Assembly (NCBI GenBank): GCA_014192545.1
Contig: BJHL01000001.1
Location: 62,001-126,000, forward strand
Direction of reading: 5' to 3'
Source of the DNA: Phycisphaerae bacterium
GTDB taxonomy: Bacteria > Planctomycetota > Phycisphaerae > Phycisphaerales > UBA1924
DNA length: 64,000 bases
Position numbers and translations under genes: made by a program. The notes beneath the pieces were generated by a model. It did no database searches. It worked only from the letters and a program-made list of their open reading frames with translations, and had not been told where the DNA came from. Each line of letters begins with the position of its first letter. The first letter of the stretch is position 1. Positions 42,947 through 50,620 of the stretch are shown one piece after another.

Positions 42947-44092
42947 GTCCCCATCACCGTGCGAGTGAACGTCGCCTCGCCCTACAACGTGCTCGTGGGT
43001 TCAGGTCTGCTGCAAACCCTCGGCACCCGCGTACGCGAAGCACTGCCCCACGCCCGCCGCGTCTTCATCATCGCCGACGACGCCTGCTCGCAGTGGACGC
43101 AACTCGCCATCGCTTCGCTACAAGCCGCGCAGTTCCACGTTGAAAACACGCACTTCATCGCCAGCGAAGAAAACAAAACCAACGACACCGCCCACCACCT
43201 CCTCCTCCAAGTCACCCGCGCCAAGCTCGAACGCAACGACGCCATCATCGCCCTCGGTGGCGGCCTCATAGGCGACGTCGCTGGCTTCGTCGCCGCCACC
43301 TACCGCCGCGGCATCGCCTGGGTCCAGTGCCCCACCACGCTCCTGAGCATGGTCGACGCCAGCGTGGGCGGCAAAACCGGCGTCAACCTGCTCGTCGACG
43401 ACGAACTCCAAAAAAACATGGTCGGCGCCTTCCACCAGCCCGCCCTCGTACTCGCTGATGTTCTCACGCTCGCCACGCTCAACGACCGCGCCTTCGCCAG
43501 CGGCTGTGCCGAAATCATCAAGCACGCCATGATCGCGCAAAGCGTCCCCAAGCCCGACGCCACACTCACGCTCGAATCGCTGCAAGCCTCGCTGCCCACC
43601 CTGCGCAGCAATCCAGCAGCCATCGCAAAACTCGTCGCGCAAAACGTCGCCCTCAAAGCCTGCGTCGTCGAACGCGACGAACGCGAACTCAAATCCGACG
43701 GCGGCCGCGCCCTCCTCAACCTCGGTCACACCTTCGCCCACGCCATCGAAACCATCGAAACCGCACAAGCCAACACGCAATCAACCCCAGGCCTCCAACA
43801 CGGCGAAGCCGTCGCCCTAGGCCTCATTGCCGCCACCCACTGCGCCGCCGCTCTCAACTTGGTTTCGCCAACCTACTGCGATGATGTCCGCGCCACCATC
43901 ACCGCCGCCAACCTCCCCACGCGCGTACACGGTCTGCCCCCAACCGCCGATCTCATCACGCGCATGCACGCGGACAAAAAAACAATCGCCGGCACCCTCC
44001 GCATCATCGCCCCAACCGGCAAAGGCACCGCGCAAGTCATCACCAATCCACCCCTCGCCGCACTCGAAGCTGGCTGGAACGCCATCCGCTAA
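42935..44092 (+). CDS. aroB: 3-dehydroquinate synthase AroB
   Basis: AroB converts DAHP to 3-dehydroquinate in the shikimate pathway, using NAD+ and a divalent metal. The 385-residue protein has GGGLIGDVAGFVAATYRRG (NAD-binding), MVDASVGGKTGVNL, GCAEIIKHAMI, LNLGHTFAHAIE and LQHGEAVALGL with the metal-binding histidines. The start region is made of three 17-bp repeats and has no clear Shine-Dalgarno. It is the last gene of the yggS-DUF1634-rsfS-aroB group and converges with a sensor kinase after 33 bases. Confidence 0.95.
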   Translation: MSTSVPITVRVNVASPYNVLVGSGLLQTLGTRVREALPHARRVFIIADDACSQWTQLAIASLQAAQFHVENTHFIASEENKTNDTAHHLLLQVTRAKLERNDAIIALGGGLIGDVAGFVAATYRRGIAWVQCPTTLLSMVDASVGGKTGVNLLVDDELQKNMVGAFHQPALVLADVLTLATLNDRAFASGCAEIIKHAMIAQSVPKPDATLTLESLQASLPTLRSNPAAIAKLVAQNVALKACVVERDERELKSDGGRALLNLGHTFAHAIETIETAQANTQSTPGLQHGEAVALGLIAATHCAAALNLVSPTYCDDVRATITAANLPTRVHGLPPTADLITRMHADKKTIAGTLRIIAPTGKGTAQVITNPPLAALEAGWNAIR

Positions 44093-44125
44093 CGCAACGT
44101 GCGTTACCGGCGCTCTACCCACGCT

Positions 44126-45802
44126 TTACCGGCTCCCCGCCCGCTCGCGCATCTCACTAATCGCCGCCTCGCGCCGTTCCTCACTCGCTTCCGCTGCCTC
44201 GCCCGCATCGGTGGTCATCGCCACCGGCACAATCAAACTAAACATACTCCCCTGCCCCACATCACTCACCAGCTGAATCTCACCCTGCAAAACCACCGCC
44301 AAATCCTTGCAAATCGCGAGCCCCAGCCCCGTGCCTGATTGCTGCTCTTTCGTGTACCCGCTATCAAGCTGCACGAACTTCTCAAAAATCTTGTCCTGCT
44401 GCTCCGCCGGAATGCCAGGCCCGTTATCAATCACGCTCACCCGCACGCGCTCACTCGCATCCACGCTCGACGCAGGCAACCGCTCCACGCGCAGCGTGAT
44501 AATCGGCTCGCGCCCCGTCTTCTCCAGCGGCTGAATAAACTTCACCGCGTTGCTCAAGAAATTGAAAATGATCTGCTGAAACTTCCGCGGATCCGTCTTG
44601 ATGATCGGCACATCATCACCCGCCTCGAGCTTCAACGCAATTCCCTTGCGATTCGCCTGCGGCGAAATCAACCCCAGCAATCCCTCGCACGCCTCGCGCA
44701 GCGCAACGCGCTCGATCCGCAAATCCACCTTCCCCGCCTCAATCCTCGCCATTTCCAGCAGTGAATTGATCAGCGCCAGCAGCCCGCGCCCCGCCGTCAA
44801 AATGTTTTCCAAATATCGAATGCGCTTCTGCACACTCGCTGGCGCATCCGGCTTTTCGCCATCCACCTTCGCCACTTCCAGCAAAAGCTCCGCAAACCCA
44901 TTGATCGAATTCAAAGGCGTGCGCAGTTCATGGCTCACACTCGCCAAAAACTCTCCCTTCACCTTCGCCGCCTGATACAACGCCACGTTCGACTCTGACA
45001 ACTCATGCAGCTTCACGTCCAGCGCACTGTTAATTCCCCGCAATCGATCCTGCGACGCCTGCAAATCATTCAACATCGAATTCAGCGTCTCGCCAAGCTG
45101 CTCAAACTCATCGCCAGTCCGAATCTCCGACCTGATATTCAAATTCCCTTCGCGCACCCGCTGCGCCGTCATGTTCAATTCTCGCACCGGCTGCAACACC
45201 AACCTTCGCGTCACAAACCAAAACACCACCATCGCCAACAGAAAAATCCACGCAAACGCCACAAACACAAATGTCGTGTTCAGCACCAGCAGCCTCGTCG
45301 CGCTCACACTCCGCCGCTGCAATTCCACCAATCCCACCAGCCGCCTTGACCCCTCACTCACCCGCCAAATCCCCTTCGCATACCGATACTCGCGCTGGCT
45401 CCCATCCCAGCTCGCCTCCTGAAAATCCGGCAGCGACGTATCCAGTTCCAAGGCCGCCGACGCCCGCCCCAAAAATCCATCACTCTCCCGCACAATCTGC
45501 TCGCGCGAAATCTCCCTTGCCTCCACGCCCACCCGCACCTCGCGAATGTCCTCCACCATCATCCTCGGCACCACCCGCATCGACTCACCTGCCAAAGGCG
45601 GCCCAACCAGCGACGCGCGCCCCTGCTCCTCGCCCACGCGCTGCCACGTGTCCACCATCTGCCGCGACACTTCCAGTTGCCCCTCATCAATCAGATACGT
45701 CATCCGCATCCAAGGCACAACCAGCGCAAGCAGCACAATGAGCACCGTCGCCCCGCCAAACACCAGCAGACATTTCTTCGCCAGGCTCATGCCTTGCAAC
45801 AT
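44126..45802 (-). CDS. Membrane sensor histidine kinase
   Basis: The 558-residue protein has two membrane segments (about 12-34 and 174-197) that enclose a periplasmic sensor region of about 140 residues without a recognised name. A HAMP domain (about 198-250) and short coiled coil follow. HisKA has phospho-acceptor His291 in ASVSHELRTPLNSI; the ATPase domain has the N box FLSNAVKF, G1 DNGPGIP, F box FEKFVQLD and G2 GTGLGLAI. It phosphorylates an unknown response regulator; none adjoins it. The end of the gene is 33 bases from the end of aroB on the other strand, and it diverges from miaB. Confidence 0.92.
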   Translation of the reverse strand: MLQGMSLAKKCLLVFGGATVLIVLLALVVPWMRMTYLIDEGQLEVSRQMVDTWQRVGEEQGRASLVGPPLAGESMRVVPRMMVEDIREVRVGVEAREISREQIVRESDGFLGRASAALELDTSLPDFQEASWDGSQREYRYAKGIWRVSEGSRRLVGLVELQRRSVSATRLLVLNTTFVFVAFAWIFLLAMVVFWFVTRRLVLQPVRELNMTAQRVREGNLNIRSEIRTGDEFEQLGETLNSMLNDLQASQDRLRGINSALDVKLHELSESNVALYQAAKVKGEFLASVSHELRTPLNSINGFAELLLEVAKVDGEKPDAPASVQKRIRYLENILTAGRGLLALINSLLEMARIEAGKVDLRIERVALREACEGLLGLISPQANRKGIALKLEAGDDVPIIKTDPRKFQQIIFNFLSNAVKFIQPLEKTGREPIITLRVERLPASSVDASERVRVSVIDNGPGIPAEQQDKIFEKFVQLDSGYTKEQQSGTGLGLAICKDLAVVLQGEIQLVSDVGQGSMFSLIVPVAMTTDAGEAAEASEERREAAISEMRERAGSR

Positions 45803-45940
45803 GCTTCATTCTTCGCACACTTCCCGCCACCAGCGCACCAATCTCGTTACTTCGCTCTTCCCCACTATCCGGACCTTTCACCGCCCCCGCTTCTGCCCCC
45901 CTCACTCACCTAGAATCCCCGCTTTTCCCGAGTAAATTCC

Positions 45941-47698
45941 ATGTCCACCCGCACCGTCTATCTCGAAACCTTCGGCTGTCAAATGAACGAACTCGACAGC
46001 GAGCTCGTTGCAGGCCAACTGCGCACCCTGGGCTATCGCTTCGTCCAATCCGCCAGCGACGCCAACGTCGTCCTCTACAACACCTGCTCCGTGCGCGAAC
46101 ACGCCGAGCAAAAAGTCTGGAGCCGCCTGGGCGAGCTCAAAGATCGCAAACTCACCGACCCCAATCTCATCGTGGGCGTGCTGGGCTGCATGGCCGAACG
46201 CGACGGCACCGACCTCATCAAGCGCATGCCCGTCGTCGATGTCCTCGTGGGCCCCGCCGAACTCGACAAGCTTCCTGGCCTGCTCGACAACGCCCTGCGC
46301 ACGCGCGAGAGCCTGCAAGCTGAACCACTCGTCGACATCAACACCAACAAGCCGGTGATGATCTCCGCCAACCAAGTCGCCCTGCAAGGCTCCGCGTCGC
46401 GCCGCAGCGCAACCCTCGCCGCCGCGGGCGACTCACTCGAACTCCTCGACCTCTCGCGCAGCATCTCTCCGCTCGATGACGATGGCCCAGTCTCCCGCAG
46501 TGCCTACGTGCGCATCACCCGAGGCTGCAACAAATTCTGCACCTACTGCGTCGTCCCCTTCACGCGCGGAGCCGAAGTCCACCGCCCACCCGACCACATC
46601 ATCGACGAGTGCAAGAAGCTCGCCGACGCCGGCGCCATCGAAATCACCCTGCTGGGCCAAACCGTCAACCACTACCGCTTCGAACACGGCGCAGCCGTCA
46701 CCATCGACGGCCTCACCCAGCCCCAAAAAGGTCGCAGTTTCACGGGCGGCCATCGCCGCGATCCCCTCGCCGGCGCAAACGTCACCACCTTCGCCGATCT
46801 CCTCCGCCGCATCCACGACGAAGTCCCCGCCATCAAACGCCTCCGCTTCGTCACCAGCTACCCGCGCGACTTTGGCGACGACGTCCTCGAAGTCATTCGC
46901 CACCACCCGCGCATCTGTCGCTACCTCCACGTCCCCGCCCAATCCGGCAGCGACCGCCTCCTCAAACTCATGAACCGCGGCTACACCGTCGCCGAATATC
47001 TTGAGTTCCTCGATCGCACGCGCGAGTACCTCGACCAGCCCGAAATCGGCCGCCCCCTCATGCTCAGCGGCGACTTCATCACAGGCTTCCCCACCGAAAC
47101 CGACGAAGACTTCAACCTCACCAAACAGTTCCTCGTCCGCTGTCGCTACAAAAACGCCTTCATCTTCAAATACTCCCCGCGCCCCGGCACTATCGCCTTC
47201 GACAAACTCGCCGACGACATCCCCGAACACACCAAACGCGCACGCAACAACGAACTGCTCGCGCTGCAAAACCAAATCGCCGACGACATCAGCCGCGAAC
47301 AAATCGGCCGCACCTTCGATGTCCTGGTCGAAGGCCTCAGCCGCCAAACCCTCAAAAAACAAGGCAAAACCAGTGGCGATCTCCGCAAAGCCGGCCAAGT
47401 GACAATCACCATCGGCGGCCGCAATCTCGCGCCCGACGATCGCAATGATCAAAGTAATCAGAACGATCAGCCTGCCGCCTGTTCAACCACCGCCACCAGC
47501 GTGCTCGAAGTCCCGGCCAACAACACCGCCGAAAAACTCCAACTCGCCTGCCGCACCGACGGCGACCTCATCGTCTTCATCGACCACCCTGCCGCGACCG
47601 CGAACTCCCTCATCGGCCAAATCCTCAAAGCCCGCATCACCACCGCCAACATGCTCAGCCTGCAAGGCGAACTGGTGGAAGAAGTGCTGAAGAAGTAA
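45941..47698 (+). CDS. miaB: tRNA 2-methylthio-N6-dimethylallyladenosine synthase MiaB
   Basis: MiaB adds a methylthio group to the i6A37 base made by MiaA, using radical SAM chemistry and two Fe-S clusters. The N-terminal cluster cysteines are in ETFGCQMNELDSE, YNTCSVREHAE and GVLGCMAER. The radical SAM motif is RGCNKFCTYCVVPFTRG. Further blocks are TSYPRDFGDDVL, YLHVPAQSGSDRLLKLMNRGY and DFITGFPTETDEDF, with a C-terminal TRAM region. At 585 residues it is well above the usual 440-475 because of linker inserts (about residues 130-180, 250-280 and 490-530). The last insert contains an NDQSNQNDQ stretch. The partner miaA is at 24054. Confidence 0.95.
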   Translation: MSTRTVYLETFGCQMNELDSELVAGQLRTLGYRFVQSASDANVVLYNTCSVREHAEQKVWSRLGELKDRKLTDPNLIVGVLGCMAERDGTDLIKRMPVVDVLVGPAELDKLPGLLDNALRTRESLQAEPLVDINTNKPVMISANQVALQGSASRRSATLAAAGDSLELLDLSRSISPLDDDGPVSRSAYVRITRGCNKFCTYCVVPFTRGAEVHRPPDHIIDECKKLADAGAIEITLLGQTVNHYRFEHGAAVTIDGLTQPQKGRSFTGGHRRDPLAGANVTTFADLLRRIHDEVPAIKRLRFVTSYPRDFGDDVLEVIRHHPRICRYLHVPAQSGSDRLLKLMNRGYTVAEYLEFLDRTREYLDQPEIGRPLMLSGDFITGFPTETDEDFNLTKQFLVRCRYKNAFIFKYSPRPGTIAFDKLADDIPEHTKRARNNELLALQNQIADDISREQIGRTFDVLVEGLSRQTLKKQGKTSGDLRKAGQVTITIGGRNLAPDDRNDQSNQNDQPAACSTTATSVLEVPANNTAEKLQLACRTDGDLIVFIDHPAATANSLIGQILKARITTANMLSLQGELVEEVLKK

Positions 47699-47826
47699 CG
47701 AAGTGACGAAGTGACGAAGTAACGAAGTAGAAAGGCACACCAATCCCGAGGTGTCTTCCCACTCCGGTACTCCGGTACTCCGGTACTCCGGTACTCCGGT
47801 ACTTCCTCACTTCGTCACTTCGTCAC
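47699..47826. repeat. Inverted GTGACGAAGT repeats with five tandem ACTCCGGT copies between convergent genes
   Basis: A GTGACGAAGTGACGAAGTAACG run directly after miaB is mirrored by TCACTTCGTCACTTCGTCAC ending in the permease stop region, making a possible long stem. Its loop contains exactly five head-to-tail ACTCCGGT units at 47761-47800. It may act as a bidirectional terminator, although no T-run is present. Confidence 0.7.
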
Positions 47827-48833
47827 TCGATTCGTGGATCCACCCACCGATACAACACATCCACAATCAAGTTGAACACCACCAGCATCGTACTGAAAAC
47901 CAGCACAACGCCCAGTATCAAAAACAAATCCTTGTTCTGCACCGCGTTCACAAAATGCTGCCCCATCCCAGGCACAGTGAATACAACCTCCACCACAAAA
48001 CTCCCGGTCATCGCCAGCGCAGTCGCGGGCCCCAAGTAACTCAGCACGGGCAAAAACGCATTCTTCAGCGCATGCTTCAAATACACCCCCATCGGCCCAA
48101 CCCCCTTCGCCCTCGCCGTGCGAATGAAATCACTCGATAAATGCTCGAGCATCCCCATTCGCGTCAACCGCGCGATATACGCCGCAAACGGCAAGCTCAG
48201 CGTCACCGCTGGCAACACCAAACTACTCGGCGGATTCCATACCCCAACTCCAAACCATCCCAGCCACAACGAAAACACCGTCAGCAAAATCGTCCCCACC
48301 ACAAAGCTCGGCAGACTAATCCCAATCAGCGCCACCGCCAACGTCGCCAAATCCGCGAAGCTGTTGGGCTTCACCGCACCAATCACCCCCGCGCTCAAAC
48401 CAAGCACCAGCGCGATGATGATCGCCACACCCCCCAGCGTCACCGACACCGGCAAGCTCCCCCCAATGATCTCATTCACCCGCTGATCGCGATACTGCAA
48501 GCTAGGCCCAAAATCAAACACGCGCCGCACCGGTGCTGCTTGCCCCGCGTCCACCGCCGCGCGCCGCTCGCGCTCAATCGCCCCGCTCATGCTGTCGCGC
48601 ACATACGTCACGCCCGTGATGCTCGCCAAATAACTGCCATAAAACGCCGGAAAACTATCCAAGTTGTACTGCGACTTCATCGCCGCTTCAACCTCCGCCG
48701 GCGGCCGCCGCCCCTCCGGATTCTCCAGCGGGTTCCCCGGAATCGCCCAAGCCAGCGTGAGCGCAATGCTATAAATGCACAACAAAATAATCGGCAACTG
48801 CAAAAGCCGTCGCAAAACCAACGTAATCATCAT
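47823..48833 (-). CDS. ABC transporter permease, DppB/OppB type (orphan)
   Basis: The 336-residue protein has the peptide/nickel permease layout: the N-terminal segment RRLLQLPIILLCIYSIALTL with the AIPGNP motif, five further membrane segments, and the cytoplasmic EAA-like loop YIARLTRMGMLEHLSSDF with RTARAKGVGPMGVYLKHALKNAFLPV. It would form one half of a membrane channel importing oligopeptides or similar solutes. The usual partners (second permease, two ATPases, binding protein) are absent on both sides. It lies 46 bases downstream of the release-factor-like gene on the same strand, after a CTCACCC-type repeat. The partners might be elsewhere, or the gene may be a leftover. Confidence 0.88.
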   Translation of the reverse strand: MMITLVLRRLLQLPIILLCIYSIALTLAWAIPGNPLENPEGRRPPAEVEAAMKSQYNLDSFPAFYGSYLASITGVTYVRDSMSGAIERERRAAVDAGQAAPVRRVFDFGPSLQYRDQRVNEIIGGSLPVSVTLGGVAIIIALVLGLSAGVIGAVKPNSFADLATLAVALIGISLPSFVVGTILLTVFSLWLGWFGVGVWNPPSSLVLPAVTLSLPFAAYIARLTRMGMLEHLSSDFIRTARAKGVGPMGVYLKHALKNAFLPVLSYLGPATALAMTGSFVVEVVFTVPGMGQHFVNAVQNKDLFLILGVVLVFSTMLVVFNLIVDVLYRWVDPRIE

Positions 48834-48878
48834 CGATCATAGTGACTCACCCTCTCACCCACCCACCTCTCCACCCAC

Positions 48879-49544
48879 TCACTTAAGCCCCCGCATCCCC
48901 CCCGCCGCGCGCATCACATTCACCCACACAAACGCCGGCGGATGATCCTTCATCAGCTTGATGAGTTGACTCAACGAGCAACACAGCCTCGCACTCGCCA
49001 CCTTTGGATCCATATCGCACACATACACGCAGTCGAGCGCCTCGGCCAACATCGCCGGAAAATCCTCGTGCGATGTTGATACCACAATCTTCTCGTTCTT
49101 GCACCGCGATTGCCACAACGCACTGCGCGCATCACCCTGCATCACATCACACCGCACCTGCACCGCCAGCGCCAGCCGCAGTCGCATCAGTGCCATGCGT
49201 TTGTTTTCCATCGACGTCCGCCGCTCACCTGCATGTGTCTCCACGCCGCTAGGCATGTGCGTCAGCGTCACCGTCGTCTCCACTTTATTGCGATTTTGCC
49301 CGCCAGGACCGCCTGATTTTGACTTGCCCATCACGCAGTCGCGCAGCAGAACATCCACCGCAAGGGTCGCCGGATGAGGCCTCGCCATCGCAATGACCGG
49401 TGCACGCTCCACCCGCACCGCCGCCGCCGCTTGCTTGTCTTCGGCTTTCTTTGCCCCGCGTTTCTCCGCTGCGATGCGCGCATCCAGAGAAGCCAGCCAC
49501 GCTTCTTCCGCCGACACTGCTTTCACTTCGCGCTTCGCCATCAT
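48879..49544 (-). CDS. Peptide-chain release-factor-like protein (GGQ domain only)
   Basis: The 221-residue protein has the catalytic SGGPGGQNRNKVETTV motif near residues 77-92, followed by VTLTHMPSGVETHAGERRTS, as in ArfB/RF-H-type stand-alone GGQ proteins. Codon-recognition domains are absent. Such proteins release peptides from stalled ribosomes by hydrolysis. The N-terminal about 60 residues are charged and Ala-rich. Unlike ArfB, it has no basic C-terminal tail; instead about 90 residues (VVSTSHEDFPAMLAEALDCV...) of unknown role follow. Its ATG 49544 overlaps the tsaD stop as ATGA, indicating coupling with a tRNA-modification gene. Confidence 0.82.
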   Translation of the reverse strand: MMAKREVKAVSAEEAWLASLDARIAAEKRGAKKAEDKQAAAAVRVERAPVIAMARPHPATLAVDVLLRDCVMGKSKSGGPGGQNRNKVETTVTLTHMPSGVETHAGERRTSMENKRMALMRLRLALAVQVRCDVMQGDARSALWQSRCKNEKIVVSTSHEDFPAMLAEALDCVYVCDMDPKVASARLCCSLSQLIKLMKDHPPAFVWVNVMRAAGGMRGLK

Positions 49545-50611
49545 GCCCCCTGCTGCACAGCCGGAATCGAAATCGTCGGCGTCGCCTGCAAGCTCATGTC
49601 ATCGCGCCGCCCGCTTCGCAGCAACTGCTCGCCCAGCCCGCCAATCATCGCCGCATTATCCATGCAATACCGCATCGCTGGCAATCGCACCACCAGCCCG
49701 TGACTTTTCTCAAACCCCAGCAGCTCGCGTCGCAATCGTGAGTTCGCCGTCACGCCGCCGCCGCACAACAGCGAGCGATACACAACACCCTTCTCGCGCG
49801 CCTGTTCAATTGCTCGCGTCAGTTTGATCGTCACCGCTTTGCACGCCGCCCGCTGAAAGCTCGCCGCGAGATTGCGCGAAGTTTCATCCGTCAGCGCAAT
49901 GCCGCTCGTGCCGCCGCGCTCGCCGGGCACACCGCGCAGCGTGTACAAAACACTGGTTTTCAGCCCAGAAAACGAAAAATCCAGCGACGTCGTACTCAGC
50001 CGCGAAACCGGCAAATCAAACACTTTGTCATTCGCCCGCGCATCACTCGCCAGCTGGTCCAAGTTCGGTCCACCCGGATGCGGCAGCTTCATCATCATCG
50101 CAACTTTGTCATACGCCTCGCCCATCGCGTCATCAATCGTCGCGCCCACGCGATGCATCTGCGTCCACGATGCAACGTGATACATCGCCGTGTGTCCACC
50201 TGAAACCACCAAACCCAGCGCAGGAAACATCGCCGGATCACGCGACTCCAGCATGCCGCTGTACACATGCGCGGCCACGTGATCCACGCCAATCAGCGGC
50301 TTGCCCAAACTCCATGCGAGTGACTTTGCCGCCGCAACGCCCACCAGCAAACTGCCGATAAGCCCGGGCCGATTGCCCACCGCAATTGCATCAACCATGC
50401 CAAGTCCGACGCCCGCATGCTCGAGCGCTTCGCGAACCACCGGCAATATCGCTTCCACGTGCGCCCGGCTGGCAATCTCCGGCACCACGCCCGCGTACTC
50501 AGCATGCAAATCATACTGACTGGCAACAACACTACTCAGAACATCCACGCCATCGCGCACCACCGCTGCCGCAGTTTCGTCGCATGAAGTTTCCAGTGCA
50601 AGCACGATCAT
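49541..50611 (-). CDS. tsaD: tRNA threonylcarbamoyladenosine synthase subunit TsaD
   Basis: TsaD, with TsaB and TsaE, transfers threonylcarbamoyl to A37 of ANN-reading tRNAs. The 356-residue protein has MIVLALETSCDETAAAVV, VVPEIASRAHV, GNRPGLIGSLLVG, the metal-binding VDHVAAHVYSG, VSGGHTAMYH, LDFSFSGLKTSVLY and VAVNSRL-like CGGGVTANSRLRRE. The sequence is complete. tsaB and tsaE are not in the window. It starts 9 bases after ctp and overlaps the release-factor-like gene by four bases, so the three are one operon. Confidence 0.96.
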   Translation of the reverse strand: MIVLALETSCDETAAAVVRDGVDVLSSVVASQYDLHAEYAGVVPEIASRAHVEAILPVVREALEHAGVGLGMVDAIAVGNRPGLIGSLLVGVAAAKSLAWSLGKPLIGVDHVAAHVYSGMLESRDPAMFPALGLVVSGGHTAMYHVASWTQMHRVGATIDDAMGEAYDKVAMMMKLPHPGGPNLDQLASDARANDKVFDLPVSRLSTTSLDFSFSGLKTSVLYTLRGVPGERGGTSGIALTDETSRNLAASFQRAACKAVTIKLTRAIEQAREKGVVYRSLLCGGGVTANSRLRRELLGFEKSHGLVVRLPAMRYCMDNAAMIGGLGEQLLRSGRRDDMSLQATPTISIPAVQQGA

Positions 50612-50620
50612 CCTGCGGGA

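Noticed and set aside
47761..47800. Five regular short repeats considered as a CRISPR array
   Set aside because: The units are 8 bp and adjacent, with no spacers and no cas genes.
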